DNA of 64,000 nt from Azospirillum sp. B4. GTDB lineage: Bacteria; Pseudomonadota; Alphaproteobacteria; Azospirillales; Azospirillaceae. Below, in pieces: positions 7,062 through 17,025 of this stretch. The translations under genes and the position numbers were made by a program. The stretch covers positions 1-64,000 of the forward strand of contig NZ_BACU01000452.1 in NCBI RefSeq assembly GCF_000333275.1, in the 5' to 3' direction. The first letter of the stretch is position 1; the number at the start of each line of letters is the position of its first letter. The notes under the pieces were generated by a model. It ran no database searches. It was not told where the DNA came from and was given only the letters and a program-made list of their open reading frames with translations.

Positions 7062-10000
7062 ATGTCAAAATTCTTCATCGACAGGCCCGTGTTCGCCTGG
7101 GTCATCGCCATCGTCATCATGATGGCGGGCGCGCTGGCCATCAACACCCTGCCCATCGAGCAGTTCCCCCGCATCGCCCCGCCGTCGGTGGCCATCACCG
7201 CCAGCTATCCCGGCGCCTCGTCCAAGACGCTGGAGGACACGGTCACCCAGGTGATCGAGCAGAAGATGAACGGCATCGATCATCTTCGCTACATGAGCTC
7301 CACCAGCGACAGCTCGGGCAATGTCACCATCACCCTGACCTTCAACGCCGAGGCCGACCCCGACATCGCCCAGGTACAGGTGCAGAACAAGCTGCAGCTG
7401 GCCACACCGCTGCTGCCCACCGAAGTGCAGCAACAGGGCGTGCAGGTCAGCAAGTCGGCCAAGAACTTCCTGATGGTGCTGGCCTTCTACTCCCCCACCG
7501 GGCAGTTGAACGACACCGACGTCGGCGACTTCGTCGCGTCCAATCTTCAGGATCCCATCAGCCGCCTGGACGGCGTGGGCGACATCACCCTGTTCGGGCC
7601 GCAGCACGCCATGCGCGTCTGGCTGGACCCGAACAAGCTGGCGGCCGTGCAGATGACGGCGGCGGACGTGACCACCGCCATCGGCGTGCAGAACAAGGCC
7701 GTGTCGGCCGGCCAGGTCGGCGGCCTGCCCTCCGTCAAGGGACAGCAGCTGAACGCCACCATCATCGCCCAGACCCGGCTGGAAACGCCGGAGCAGTTCG
7801 CCGACATCATCCTGCGCGTGAACCAAGACGGGTCCAAGGTCCTGCTCAAGGACGTGGCGCGGGTGGAGCTGGGCAGCAACAACTACGAAACCCAGGCGCG
7901 CTACAACGGCCACCCGGGTGCCGGCCTGGCCATCAAGCTGACCACCGGCGCCAACGCGCTGCAGGTGGAAAAGGCCATCAAGGCCAAGATCGACGAACTG
8001 CGCCCCCTGTTCCCCGAGGGGTTGGAGGTCGCCTACCCCTACGACACGACGCCGTTCGTGCGCCTGTCCATCCATGACGTGGTCGAAACCCTGCTGGAAG
8101 CCATCGTCCTGGTCTTCATCGTCATGTTCGTGTTCCTGCAAAGCTGGCGGGCCACGCTGATCCCCACCATCGCCGTCCCGGTGGTGCTGCTGGGCACCTT
8201 CGGCGTGCTGTCGGTCTTCGGCTTCACCATCAACACCCTGACCATGTTCGCCATGGTGCTGGCCATCGGCCTGCTGGTCGACGATGCCATCGTGGTGGTG
8301 GAGAACGTGGAGCGCGTGATGGCGGAGGAGGGCCTGTCCCCCCGTGAGGCCACGCGCAAATCCATGGGGCAGATCACAGGCGCCCTGATCGGCATCGCCC
8401 TGGTGCTGTCCGCCGTGTTCGTGCCCATGGCCTTCTTCTCCGGCTCCACCGGCGCCATCTACCGCCAGTTCTCGCTGACCATCGTGTCGGCCATGGCCCT
8501 GTCGGTGCTGGTGGCCCTGGTCCTGACCCCGGCCTTGTGCGCCACCTTGCTGAAGCCCGCCGCCCACCATGGCAGCGGTGCCGTGGAAACCGGCGCCTTC
8601 GGCTGGTTCAACCGCGGCTTCAACCGCCTGTCCAACGGCTATGGCAACGCCGTGGGCCATGTCAGCCGCCGGACGCTGCGCTATCTGCTGGTCTATGGCG
8701 TCATCGTCGCGGGCATGGTTTTCCTGTTCATGCGCATCCCCAGCGGCTTCCTGCCGGATGAGGACCAGGGCTTCCTGTTCGTGCAGGCCGCCACGCCGCC
8801 CGGCGCCACCGCCGAGCGCACGCTGGAAGCGGCCAAGGCCATGGAAAAGCACTTCCTGGTCGACGAGAAGGACAACGTCAGCGGCCTGTTCACGGTGGTG
8901 GGCTTCAACTTCGCCGGCCGTGGCCAGAATTCCGCCTTCGCCTTCGTCAACCTGCGCGACTGGTCGCAACGGTCCCGGCCCGATCAGAAGGCCGGCGCCA
9001 TCGCCCAGCGGGCGATGATGAAGCTGATGGCCTACCGTGACGCGTCCATCTACACCATCCTGCCGCCGGCGGTGATCGAGCTGGGCAACGCCTCCGGCTT
9101 CGACTTCGAACTGGTGGACCGGGCCGGCCTGGGCCATGAAAAGCTGATGGCCGCGCGCAACCAGCTGCTGGGCATGGCGGCGCAGAGCCCCGTGCTGATG
9201 CAGGTCCACCCCAACGGCCTGGAGGACGTTCCGGAGCTGCGGGTGAAGGTCGACCAGACCAAGGCCACGGCCCTGGGGCTGTCGCTGTCCGACATCAACA
9301 GCATCCTGTCCACCTCCTGGGGGTCGTCCTACGTCAACGATTTCCTCGACAAGGGCCGCGTGAAGAAGGTCTACGCCCAGGCGGACGCCCCCTTCCGCAT
9401 GCTGCCCAGCGACATCAGCCGGTGGTACGTGCGGGGATCCAGCAACCAGATGGTGCCGTTCTCCTCCTTCACCACGGCCTATTGGCAGTACGGCTCACCC
9501 CAGCTGGAGCGCTACAACGGCGTGTCGTCGCGTGACATCCAGGGCGTGCCGGCCCCCGGCCACAGCACCGGCGAAGCAATGGCGGAAATGGAAAAGCTGG
9601 CGGCCAAGCTGCCCCCGGGCATCGGGTACGAATGGACCGGCCTGTCGTATGAGGAACGGCTGTCGGGCTCGCAGGCCCCCGCCCTCTACGCCATCTCGCT
9701 GGCCATCGTCTTCCTCTGCCTGGCGGCCCTGTATGAAAGCTGGTCCATCCCGGTGTCGGTCATGCTGGTGGTGCCGCTGGGCGTCATCGGCGCGGTGGCC
9801 GCCGCCTCGCTGCGCGGCCTGGACAACGACGTCTACTTCCAGGTCGGCCTGCTGACCACCATCGGCCTGTCCGCCAAGAACGCCATCCTGATCGTGGAGT
9901 TCGCCAAGGAACAGTATGAGGCCGGACACGACCTGATCACTTCCGTGGTCACCGCCGCCAAGCAGCGCCTGCGTCCCATCCTGATGACGTCCTTCGCCTT

Positions 10001-10208
10001 CATCCTGGGCGTGCTGCCGCTGGCCGTGGCCAACGGCGCCGGCTCCGGCGGGCAGAACGCCATCGGCGTGGGCGTGATGGGCGGCATGCTGTCGGCCACC
10101 TTCCTCGCCATCTTCTTCGTCCCCGTCTTCTTCGTCTCGGTCCTCCGGCGGTTCGGCAAGCGCCCCCCCGCTGCCACCCCGGGCAACGACACCGCAGGAC
10201 ATCCGTGA
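7062..10208 (+). CDS. RND multidrug efflux permease (HAE1 family)
   Basis: 1048 residues, the usual AcrB/MexB length. It starts [16 protein letters not shown], the typical first helix. The proton-relay aspartates are in [16 protein letters not shown] and the relay lysine in [13 protein letters not shown], so it should be proton-driven. It forms the trimeric inner-membrane pump of the tripartite system. The gene begins 15 bp after the adaptor and its stop overlaps the next start (TGATG). Substrates cannot be named from sequence. Confidence 0.95.
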   Translation: MSKFFIDRPVFAWVIAIVIMMAGALAINTLPIEQFPRIAPPSVAITASYPGASSKTLEDTVTQVIEQKMNGIDHLRYMSSTSDSSGNVTITLTFNAEADPDIAQVQVQNKLQLATPLLPTEVQQQGVQVSKSAKNFLMVLAFYSPTGQLNDTDVGDFVASNLQDPISRLDGVGDITLFGPQHAMRVWLDPNKLAAVQMTAADVTTAIGVQNKAVSAGQVGGLPSVKGQQLNATIIAQTRLETPEQFADIILRVNQDGSKVLLKDVARVELGSNNYETQARYNGHPGAGLAIKLTTGANALQVEKAIKAKIDELRPLFPEGLEVAYPYDTTPFVRLSIHDVVETLLEAIVLVFIVMFVFLQSWRATLIPTIAVPVVLLGTFGVLSVFGFTINTLTMFAMVLAIGLLVDDAIVVVENVERVMAEEGLSPREATRKSMGQITGALIGIALVLSAVFVPMAFFSGSTGAIYRQFSLTIVSAMALSVLVALVLTPALCATLLKPAAHHGSGAVETGAFGWFNRGFNRLSNGYGNAVGHVSRRTLRYLLVYGVIVAGMVFLFMRIPSGFLPDEDQGFLFVQAATPPGATAERTLEAAKAMEKHFLVDEKDNVSGLFTVVGFNFAGRGQNSAFAFVNLRDWSQRSRPDQKAGAIAQRAMMKLMAYRDASIYTILPPAVIELGNASGFDFELVDRAGLGHEKLMAARNQLLGMAAQSPVLMQVHPNGLEDVPELRVKVDQTKATALGLSLSDINSILSTSWGSSYVNDFLDKGRVKKVYAQADAPFRMLPSDISRWYVRGSSNQMVPFSSFTTAYWQYGSPQLERYNGVSSRDIQGVPAPGHSTGEAMAEMEKLAAKLPPGIGYEWTGLSYEERLSGSQAPALYAISLAIVFLCLAALYESWSIPVSVMLVVPLGVIGAVAAASLRGLDNDVYFQVGLLTTIGLSAKNAILIVEFAKEQYEAGHDLITSVVTAAKQRLRPILMTSFAFILGVLPLAVANGAGSGGQNAIGVGVMGGMLSATFLAIFFVPVFFVSVLRRFGKRPPAATPGNDTAGHP

Positions 10209-11656
10209 TGACCGTGTTCCCGACCCCCAAACGCATCGCGGCCATCACCGCCCTGCTTTTGACGACAGCTTGTTCCCTGGCGCCGGACTACACCCGGCCG
10301 CAAAGTCCCGTCCCCAACGCCTGGCCCACCGGCCAGGCGTATGAACCGGCGGATGCGCCCGGCAAGCCCTCACCCCTTCAGGGTCCCGACAGCTGGAAGG
10401 CCGTGTTCCGCGGCCCCCGGCTGCAGGCCCTGATCGCCAAGTCGCTGGAGAACAGCCGCGACCTGCGCGTGGCCTTGCTGAACATCGAGGTGGCGCGGGC
10501 GACCTACCGGGTGCAGGACGCGGCCACCCTGCCGACGCTGAACGCCGGTGGCAGCACCACCCGCTCGCGCACCCCGGCCTCGCAAAGCCTCACCGGGCGG
10601 CCGGTCACGGCCAACAGCAGCCAGGCGCAGGTCAGCGTGACCTCGTACGAGCTGGACCTGTTCGGCCGGGTCCACAGCTTGTCGCAACAGGCGCTGGAAC
10701 AGTACCTGGCGACGGCGGAGGCCACCGCCACCACCCGCCTGTCCCTGATCGCGGAGGTGGCGAACGCCTACCTGACCCTGGTGTCGGACCGCCAGTTGCT
10801 GGCCCTGACCCAGGACACGCTGAAGGCCCAGCAGGCGACGCTGGACCGCACCCAGCGCATGTTCGACCGGGGCAGCAGCTCCGCCCTGGACCTGGCGCAG
10901 TCGCAGACGTCCGTCGATACCGCCCGCGCCAACCTGGAGCAATACACCCGCCTGGTGGCGCAGGACCGCAACGCCCTGGAACTGCTGGTCGGGGCGCCCC
11001 TGACCGACGCGGAGATCGAGGGCACCAGCCTGGACGACCAGGACGTGCTGGGCGACCTGCCTGCCGGCCTGCCGTCCGATCTGGTGCTGCGCCGGCCGGA
11101 CATCCGCGAGGCGGAGCACACGCTGAAGGCGGCCAACGCCAACATCGGCGCCGCCCGGGCGGCCTTCTTCCCCCAGATCACGCTGACCGGCAGCTACGGC
11201 ACCGCCAGCGCCGGCCTGACCGACCTGTTCGCCGCAGGCAGCAGTTCCTGGAGCTTCGGCCCCAGCGTCAGCCTGCCCATCTTCGACAACGGGAAGAACC
11301 AGGCCAACCTGGACATCGCCAAGGCCGACCGCGACATCGACGTCGCCAACTACGAGAAGGCGGTGCAGACCGCCTTCCGCGAGGTGGCGGACGCCCTGGC
11401 CGCGCGTGGCACGCTGGACCGCCAGTTGGCGGCCCAGACCTCACTGGTGAAGTCCACCCAGCTGACCTACGACCTGTCGACCAAGCGCTACGACCGTGGC
11501 ATCGACAGTTTCCTGACCCTGCTGGACGCGCAGCGCAGCCTGTACAGCGCCCAGCAGAACCGCATTTCCGTGCAGCTGTCCCTGCTGGAAAACCGGGTCA
11601 CCCTGTTCAAGGTGCTGGGCGGCTCGGAAACCGCGCCGGTGACGGAAGCCAACTGA
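10208..11656 (+). CDS. RND outer-membrane channel lipoprotein (NodT/OprM family)
   Basis: 482 residues. The signal peptide ends in a TTAC lipobox, followed by the characteristic SLAPDYTRP opening and the two repeated TolC-like halves with long helices. It is the exit duct of the efflux complex. I choose the ATG at 10208, which overlaps the permease stop by one base (TGATG). A GTG at 10205 would add one residue. It ends 14 bp before a hairpin at 11671. Confidence 0.93.
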   Translation: MTVFPTPKRIAAITALLLTTACSLAPDYTRPQSPVPNAWPTGQAYEPADAPGKPSPLQGPDSWKAVFRGPRLQALIAKSLENSRDLRVALLNIEVARATYRVQDAATLPTLNAGGSTTRSRTPASQSLTGRPVTANSSQAQVSVTSYELDLFGRVHSLSQQALEQYLATAEATATTRLSLIAEVANAYLTLVSDRQLLALTQDTLKAQQATLDRTQRMFDRGSSSALDLAQSQTSVDTARANLEQYTRLVAQDRNALELLVGAPLTDAEIEGTSLDDQDVLGDLPAGLPSDLVLRRPDIREAEHTLKAANANIGAARAAFFPQITLTGSYGTASAGLTDLFAAGSSSWSFGPSVSLPIFDNGKNQANLDIAKADRDIDVANYEKAVQTAFREVADALAARGTLDRQLAAQTSLVKSTQLTYDLSTKRYDRGIDSFLTLLDAQRSLYSAQQNRISVQLSLLENRVTLFKVLGGSETAPVTEAN

Positions 11657-11670
11657 ACAACCAGGTGTTA

Positions 11671-11704
11671 TCCTCCTGCGCGGCCTCAAACGCCCGCAGG
11701 AGGA
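11671..11704 (+). promoter_or_regulatory. Hairpin that buries the ribosome-binding site of the VOC gene
   Basis: TCCTCCTGCG (11671-11680) pairs perfectly with CGCAGGAGGA (11695-11704), a 10-bp stem with a 14-nt loop. The 3' arm contains AGGAGG (11698-11703), the ribosome-binding site 9 nt before the VOC ATG at 11713. There is no T-run after it, so it is a poor intrinsic terminator for the efflux operon. It could be an RNA thermometer-like or coupling element (inference). Confidence 0.6.
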
Positions 11705-11712
11705 AGCACCCT

Positions 11713-12132
11713 ATGTGCCCCACCGTCACCGTTTCCGTCAGCTATCGCCACGCCCGAGCCGCCATCGACTGGCTGGCGGAGACCTTCGGCTTCGAGCGGC
11801 ACGCGGTTTATCCCGGCCCGGGCGACACCATCCTGCATGCCGAGCTGACGCTGGGCACCGGCATGATCATGATCGGCACCTTGCCGGAGCGGGGCACCTT
11901 TTACGGCGATCTGGTGCGCATGCCGGACGAGGTCGGTGGCTACTGCACCCAGAGCATCAACCTGGTGGTGCCCGACCCCGACGCCGTGTGCGGCCGCGCC
12001 AAGGCCGCCGGCGCCGTCATCGTCTCCGACATCGAGGATAAGCCCTATGGCGGCCGCGGCTTCAGCTGCCGCGATCCGGAGGGGCACCTGTGGCACGTGG
12101 GCAGCTACGATCCCTGGGCGATGAAGGAATAG
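11713..12132 (+). CDS. VOC (glyoxalase/bleomycin-resistance fold) protein
   Basis: 139 residues of a vicinal-oxygen-chelate protein, close to the PhnB-like/glyoxalase-related group. It has the paired beta-alpha-beta-beta-beta pattern (VSYRHARAAIDWLAETFGF near the start, GRGFSCRDPEGHLWHVGSYDPW at the end). The ATG at 11713 has a perfect AGGAGG 9 nt upstream, so I reject a longer frame from 11665. Members of this family bind metal and act in detoxification or bind hydrophobic compounds. Position after an efflux operon would suit a resistance role, but that is inference. Confidence 0.85.
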   Translation: MCPTVTVSVSYRHARAAIDWLAETFGFERHAVYPGPGDTILHAELTLGTGMIMIGTLPERGTFYGDLVRMPDEVGGYCTQSINLVVPDPDAVCGRAKAAGAVIVSDIEDKPYGGRGFSCRDPEGHLWHVGSYDPWAMKE

Positions 12133-12137
12133 CGATA

Positions 12138-13535
12138 CTAGTAATAATGGAAACCACAATCGCTTTTAAGGCGGTCGGAACTCATGGACTGAATGAGCTT
12201 GTCAGGTAGAATCATACCCTTAGCCACGGAGACCGCGACGATTCCAGCGTCGACAGCGTTCAGACCAAGATCCGTGATCGTCGACTTTATGCTTCTACAG
12301 AATTGCCGGACGGCACCGTCAATGGAAGCATCAGCGGCGGCCGGAGAAACCGACGTGAGGGTGGCGGTGTACCAGTCTCGCTGCTTCAGGTAACTGGCGA
12401 CGGTGCCAATATTCTGACTTCCGGAGAAGAGTTGAAATGACAAGACATCATCCGCCTGCGCTTGCGCCTGGGCTGCCTGTGCCGCAGCCCTAAAATTCAC
12501 GCCACCGCATCGGGAGCCCGCCTCAGCCGCGCACACCTCGACATTGGAGAATATTGACGGCCGCGGCGGCGCAAACTTCAGCGTCCATCTACCCACCAAG
12601 ATCATTTGCGACCCTTCCCAGTCCCCCTCGTTTATGGGTAGTTTCAATTCAACAGTCAAACCCTTACCGCCAGGCGCCATACTCTCAATATTAATATCCG
12701 TCGCAGGTTCTTCTGCCAAACTAACTGTAAATAATTTACTTATTGTCTGATCAAGCGTATTTGCTGTGTCTTGGCTTGACTGCTTTGTAAGTTCTGTTAT
12801 AACTCCCGCATTGGGAACCAAAGTGCGGGTCGCGTTACGTACGATATCCAAAGTCTTCCCAGCAACCTCAGACGATGGTTCATTATTTGCCTTCAAAAAG
12901 AACTGAGTGGAAACGATCGAATTTGATCCATTTTCTTTTACAAGAAAAAATGGGTAGTTCTCCAAATTTTGATATATTGTCCGCGAAAATGCCTCTCCAT
13001 TCCGGTCGCTTCGGTGGTCTATTACGACAAGTGGGACTGTGATATTGTAGGTTCCGATGGATATCTTGCCAGAAAAATTGACACTGTAATGCTCTCCAAA
13101 GAAAAATCTCTCCACCGCCCCCCTCGTTTCATATTTCATGTTGACTGATTCCGAATCACCCTCCATCGATTCAGATGTACTTCCATCAACCATCAATCTC
13201 GTGTAAGAGTTTGAAAATATCGACGAATAATTATCTGAAGAAGGCGAATATAGCTTCGTAAAAGGAGTAACATTAAAGAATTTATTGCCCCCATCGTCGT
13301 CCTTTACTTTCACGGGCCTTTCCGCTGCCGCTCTAGACTCTGGCGCAAGACTGCCCTTCGCAGGCGGAGAAACAGCTGGCGGAGTAGCCGTCACCGACGG
13401 CGGAAGCAAGGAGACGCCATCAGGTAACGCCTCCCGTGCCTTAAACTCCATTAGAGGCCTTTCTTTCTGAGGAGTTGCGCAAGCCCCGACCAGCGTCAGC
13501 GCCATCATTGCTCCAGCAATACGCACACTGCTCAT
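12138..13535 (-). CDS. Orphan lipoprotein of unknown function, AT-rich
   Basis: 465 residues. The ATG at 13535 has GGAGG 6 nt upstream and gives a signal peptide with lipobox VGAC (Cys 19). A Pro/Ser-rich linker (about 30-70) follows, then a mixed beta-rich domain with many Ser, Asn and Thr residues, an Ala/Gln segment (AAAQAAQAQAQADD) and a C-terminal region with two cysteines (RQFCRSIKS and DCGFHYY). I recognise no family. Base and codon use are visibly more AT-rich than both neighbours, which suggests acquisition by transfer. It is convergent with the VOC gene with only 5 bp between stops. Confidence 0.7.
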   Translation of the reverse strand: MSSVRIAGAMMALTLVGACATPQKERPLMEFKAREALPDGVSLLPPSVTATPPAVSPPAKGSLAPESRAAAERPVKVKDDDGGNKFFNVTPFTKLYSPSSDNYSSIFSNSYTRLMVDGSTSESMEGDSESVNMKYETRGAVERFFFGEHYSVNFSGKISIGTYNITVPLVVIDHRSDRNGEAFSRTIYQNLENYPFFLVKENGSNSIVSTQFFLKANNEPSSEVAGKTLDIVRNATRTLVPNAGVITELTKQSSQDTANTLDQTISKLFTVSLAEEPATDINIESMAPGGKGLTVELKLPINEGDWEGSQMILVGRWTLKFAPPRPSIFSNVEVCAAEAGSRCGGVNFRAAAQAAQAQAQADDVLSFQLFSGSQNIGTVASYLKQRDWYTATLTSVSPAAADASIDGAVRQFCRSIKSTITDLGLNAVDAGIVAVSVAKGMILPDKLIQSMSSDRLKSDCGFHYY

Positions 13536-13719
13536 TGCGCCCTCCAATTCACAGGACATACGGCATTATGTGCTATCTTACGTAGAATATGCGAGAAAAA
13601 TATCGCCTAATTTGGCTTACACCAACACTTATACATCTATAGATTGATAATTACCGATACCGCGAAATATTATTTCGCTTGCATCTCCTGCGCCTGAAAC
13701 GAACGCTCCATCTTCAACC
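13536..13719. other. AT-rich intergenic stretch
   Basis: 184 bp, notably AT-rich in its central part. It follows the DUF885 stop and precedes the orphan lipoprotein start on the minus strand, so it should carry the lipoprotein promoter. Several AT-rich hexamers could act as -10 boxes and I cannot single one out. I see no gene. Confidence 0.5.
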
Positions 13720-15561
13720 CTACATCGTCTTGCGCGCCGTGATGTAGTCCTGGATCACCAGGGACAGCACGTCCAAGGGCATGCTGCCGGACGACAGGCC
13801 GGCATGGTGGAACTCACGGATGTCGAATTTCGGCCCCAGTTCCTTTTTCGCCTGGTCGCGCAGGCGCACCCAGATGGTGTGGCCGATCTTGTAGCTGCAG
13901 GCCTGGCCTGGCCAAGCGCAATAGCGGTCGGTCTCGCGCGTCATGGCGCTTTCGGTGTCGCCGGTCAGGTCCACCATGTACTTCACCGCCTGTTCCCGGC
14001 TCCACCTCTTGTGGTGCATGCCGGTGTCGATGACGCAACGGCCGGCACGGAACAGCAGGAACTTCAGATAGCCGATGCGGCCCATGGGTTCTTTCTCGTA
14101 CATGCCCATCTCATCGGCCAGTTGCTCGGCATAGAGCGCCCAGCCCTCGCCATAGCCGGAGAAGAACATGTTGGAGCGGTAGCGGGGGATGCCCGCCGTT
14201 TCCTGCGCCAGGGCCACCTGCAGGTGATGGCCGGGGATGCCCTCATGGTACAGGGTGGAGGGCAGCGCCCATTTGGGCCACTCGCCGGTGTCGTGCAGGT
14301 TGAAGTAGATGGTGGCCGGCCGCTTCCCGTCCAGCGACGGCGACTGGTAGTAGGCCAGCGGCGCGCCGGCGTCGATCTGCGGCGGCACCGGCTTCACCTC
14401 CGCCTTGGCCTTGGGCAGCGTGGAGAAGTAGGCCGGCAGGTGGCTGACCACGTCGGCCAGGCGCACGCCCAGGTCGGCGATCAGCTGGGCCTTGCCCTCC
14501 TCCGTCTTCGGGTAGAAGGAGGCCGGGTCCTGGTACAGGGCCTTGATGCGTTCGCCCACCGTGCCCTTGCTCAGGCCCTGGGCCTTCAGCACCGCGTCCA
14601 GGCGGGCGGTGATCTCCCGGCCCTGGTCCAGGCCGATCTTGTGCACCTCATCCGGGGACAGGTTGGTGGTGGTGTTGGCGCGCAAGCCGTCAACATACCA
14701 GGCGTCGCCGTCCTTGACGTGCCAGACGCCGGCGTCATGCGTCGCCTGTTTGCGCGCCGTTTCCACCGCCGCGATCTGGCGGTCCAGCGCCGGCGCCACC
14801 TTGGCGGTGTAGATGCCGGCGGCGCGGGCGGCCCAGTCGCCGTCGATGCCCTTGGCCTTGGCCCGCCTAGCGACGGAGGACACGAGGTCCGACGTGCCAG
14901 CATCGACGCGCAGGGCGCGCAGCTGGGTCAGCGTCGTGTCCAGCAGGAAATCGGGCGCCACCACGCCGGCGCCCCGGTCATGGTCCAGGCGTTCGGTATC
15001 CTGGTCCAGGGCGGTGGCGAAAGCCTCCAGCCGCGCCAGATAGGCCTCGGCATCGTCCTTGGTGTTGATGGGGTGCTTGGTGTCCAGGAAGGTCGGGGTG
15101 GACTGATAGCAGCCGGTCAGCTGGCTGATGGCGTAGGGGGAACGCTCCCCCGGCCGGCCGAAATCGAAGCGCTTGTAGGTTTCCAGCCGGTTGGACAGGA
15201 CGTAGGCGACACAGTCGTAGTTCACCGCGTCGATGCCGCCCAGGGCCCGGCGGTCGATGCCGGCCAGGCGGCGCATCTGGCTGGCGGCGGCCTCGCGCTC
15301 CACGGCCAGGCCGGCGGCCGAGCGGTCACCCAGGCGGCTGCGCAGGCCCGCCAGATCGCCGACGTCCAGGCCCAGGCTGGTGGCGGCCTCAGGGCGGCGC
15401 CGCAGATCTTCCTGGAAGAAGGTCTCCAGCAACGCGGTCAGCGAGGCGCCGGCACCGGTGGCCGGCGTGGACGTCTGCGCCATGGCGGGCGTCCACGCGG
15501 GCATGGCGGCGGACAGGGCCACGGCGGAACTGCCGGCCAGGAAATGGCGACGATTGAACAT
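13720..15561 (-). CDS. DUF885-family exported protein (metallopeptidase-like)
   Basis: 613 residues. The N-terminus NRRHFLAGSSAVALSAAM is a Tat-type signal ending at AMA. The body is DUF885, whose best-known motif is seen as HEGIPGHH in the C-terminal half, an HExxGH-like zinc site. Many members are annotated as X-Pro or oligo-peptidases, though most are unproven. The start is the ATG at 15561 with GGGAGAG upstream. A frame open to 15633 would place 24 residues before the Tat motif. It is monocistronic and divergent from a TetR gene. Confidence 0.85.
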   Translation of the reverse strand: MFNRRHFLAGSSAVALSAAMPAWTPAMAQTSTPATGAGASLTALLETFFQEDLRRRPEAATSLGLDVGDLAGLRSRLGDRSAAGLAVEREAAASQMRRLAGIDRRALGGIDAVNYDCVAYVLSNRLETYKRFDFGRPGERSPYAISQLTGCYQSTPTFLDTKHPINTKDDAEAYLARLEAFATALDQDTERLDHDRGAGVVAPDFLLDTTLTQLRALRVDAGTSDLVSSVARRAKAKGIDGDWAARAAGIYTAKVAPALDRQIAAVETARKQATHDAGVWHVKDGDAWYVDGLRANTTTNLSPDEVHKIGLDQGREITARLDAVLKAQGLSKGTVGERIKALYQDPASFYPKTEEGKAQLIADLGVRLADVVSHLPAYFSTLPKAKAEVKPVPPQIDAGAPLAYYQSPSLDGKRPATIYFNLHDTGEWPKWALPSTLYHEGIPGHHLQVALAQETAGIPRYRSNMFFSGYGEGWALYAEQLADEMGMYEKEPMGRIGYLKFLLFRAGRCVIDTGMHHKRWSREQAVKYMVDLTGDTESAMTRETDRYCAWPGQACSYKIGHTIWVRLRDQAKKELGPKFDIREFHHAGLSSGSMPLDVLSLVIQDYITARKTM

Positions 15562-15895
15562 GAAGCTCTCCCACCTGTTTGGGGCAGAGTATGCGCAAAT
15601 TTTTGATGGGTGAAAGTCGGGGCTTGCCATCAAACATGCACCCTCCCGTTTTGACGGCCGGGCGGGGGCATGTATCCATTATAAATTGTTCAAATGCCGC
15701 GCAATCACCACCACCGGCTCGGGAACGCCATCAGGCACTCCACCGAATCGGGTAGATGCCCCGCTAAAATGAACCCGCGCGCCGGTGGGGGGACGGGGCT
15801 TGAATGTGCTTCCGCCGCCGCCTAGAGTGCGGCATCAGCAACCCCCGAATCCCCAGTTAAAATCAGGCGCTCTACGCCGCATGCTAGGAAAAGCA
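15562..15895. other. Divergent promoter region between DUF885 gene and TetR gene
   Basis: 334 bp without a supported gene. On the minus strand a consensus TATAAT occupies 15683-15678, about 115 nt before the DUF885 start, but no convincing -35 is correctly spaced. An open frame continues into this region upstream of the TetR gene (from 15785), but lacks a ribosome-binding site and family similarity. Confidence 0.4.
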
Positions 15896-16585
15896 ATGCC
15901 GTCCCGCGATATCGACGTGGCGCCCACCCCGGATCTAAGCAAAAAGCAGACCCCGATCCAGAAGCGGTCCATCGATACATTGGAAACCATCCTGGCCGTC
16001 ACCGCCACCCTTTTGGGTGAGGTGGGGATTGAGCGGCTTTCGACCAACCTGATCTGTGCCCGCGCCGGCCTGACGCCACCGGCACTATACCGTTATTTCC
16101 CCAACAAGTACGCGGTGCTGAAGGAATTGGGCGTTCGCCTGATGGGGCAGATGAACGACACCTATCTGGCCTGGGTGAAAGCCAGCCATCCCGTGCCCAC
16201 GCGCGACACGCCGGAGCAGCAGGCCGACCGCCTGCGCCAAATCCAGGAAATCATCAACAGCACGACGCGGGACTTTCCCGGGGGGATTTGGATTTTGCGG
16301 GCCTTGCGCGCCGTCCCGGCTTTGCAACAGGTGCGCCTGCAGTCCCATAACTTCGTGGCCGAGCGGTCCTTTCAAGAGGTCCGTAGCCACTATCCCAACA
16401 CCAGCGAGGCCGAACTGCGCCTGGCGACCCGCCTGACGGTTGAGGTCATGTACAGCGCCACGGAAATGGTGTTCGACGAGCCCGGCCTGGACGACGACCT
16501 GATCAATCGCGAGATAGCGGACATGGTGGTCCGCTACTTCGCCAAGTTCGCCGAGCGCGAGGCGGCGCTGGCCGCCGCAGGCTAA
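15896..16585 (+). CDS. TetR-family transcriptional regulator (paralogue of the 3692-4330 gene)
   Basis: 229 residues from the ATG at 15896, which has AGGAAA 6-7 nt upstream. An ATG at 15881 is an alternative. The HTH is LSTNLICARAGLTPPALYRYF, followed by a helical ligand domain. It resembles the regulator at 3692-4330 through the HTH and in WILRALRAVP and AELRLATR. It is divergent from DUF885 and lies upstream of the TonB receptor leader, so either could be the target. Confidence 0.85.
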   Translation: MPSRDIDVAPTPDLSKKQTPIQKRSIDTLETILAVTATLLGEVGIERLSTNLICARAGLTPPALYRYFPNKYAVLKELGVRLMGQMNDTYLAWVKASHPVPTRDTPEQQADRLRQIQEIINSTTRDFPGGIWILRALRAVPALQQVRLQSHNFVAERSFQEVRSHYPNTSEAELRLATRLTVEVMYSATEMVFDEPGLDDDLINREIADMVVRYFAKFAEREAALAAAG

Positions 16586-16798
16586 CGCGGTCGCCCAGCA
16601 GGAACCCGGGGAACGCTTTGGTGGCGTTCCGCCATAGGCAGAACACGCCTTTCTTGTTCCAATAAATTAAGCAACATCGACATAAATTCGCAATAACCAT
16701 ACGGTAGTCTTCGCTACCGAAAGCGATTGCTCTCGAATAAACGTATAACATCCATAGGTAGATTTGGGTCCGGCTGGCATTCGCCTGCCTGTGATTGG

Positions 16799-16825
16799 CG
16801 TATGCGCCCATCGTATGGGCGCATA
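16799..16825 (+). promoter_or_regulatory. Perfect 12-bp inverted repeat in the TonB leader
   Basis: GTATGCGCCCAT (16799-16810) and ATGGGCGCATAC (16814-16825) are perfect complements around CGT. It could be a terminator stem for the upstream TetR gene (no T-run follows immediately), an operator, or part of a leader RNA fold. Confidence 0.6.
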
Positions 16826-16874
16826 CCAAAGCAAATCATGCCTTTTTATGGCCCCCTCTTCTTTCAGGAGGGTG

Positions 16875-16931
16875 ATGCTTTGGTGTCATTTTAATTTTTC
16901 AATTTTCCTTCTTATTGCAAGGACACGCTGA
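16875..16931 (+). CDS. Possible 18-residue leader peptide
   Basis: ATG at 16875 preceded by AGGAGG (16866-16871, only 3 nt spacing), encoding MLWCHFNFSIFLLIARTR and then TGA. The hydrophobic peptide ends at a GC stem (GAGCCC/GGGCTC) that overlaps the stop. The arrangement resembles an attenuator leader, but the tight spacing and lack of a codon run for one amino acid make this speculative. Confidence 0.25.
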   Translation: MLWCHFNFSIFLLIARTR

Positions 16932-17025
16932 GCCCTGGGGCTCGGCGTCGTCCCAACCAGAATCGGCCACGCCCATTTCCTGTCGGATGGGTGAATGGCC
17001 CCTCTTGACCTGATGGAGCCCCCTT

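Larger units (their letters stand above)
16586..17025 (+). other. 440-bp structured leader of the TonB-receptor gene
   Basis: No long gene. It holds a perfect 12-bp hairpin (16799-16825), a second long-range pairing of CCAAAGCA (16825-16832) with TGCTTTGG (16876-16883), a CCCTC/GAGGG stem around 16853-16872, a possible 18-codon leader ORF (16875-16931) and a GAGCCC/GGGCTC stem at 16930-16943. I see no cobalamin, TPP or FMN riboswitch core. The density of structure suggests post-transcriptional control of the receptor gene. Confidence 0.5.

Noticed and set aside
7065-9209. A 714-codon minus-strand open frame opposite the RND permease
   Set aside because: His/Gln/Gly-rich antisense shadow; the sense gene is unmistakable.
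13804-15606. A 600-codon plus-strand open frame opposite the DUF885 gene
   Set aside because: Low-complexity antisense shadow without motifs or ribosome-binding site.
16586-17025. Cobalamin or other known riboswitch upstream of the TonB receptor
   Set aside because: None of the conserved core sequences I know (B12 box, TPP or FMN cores) is present.
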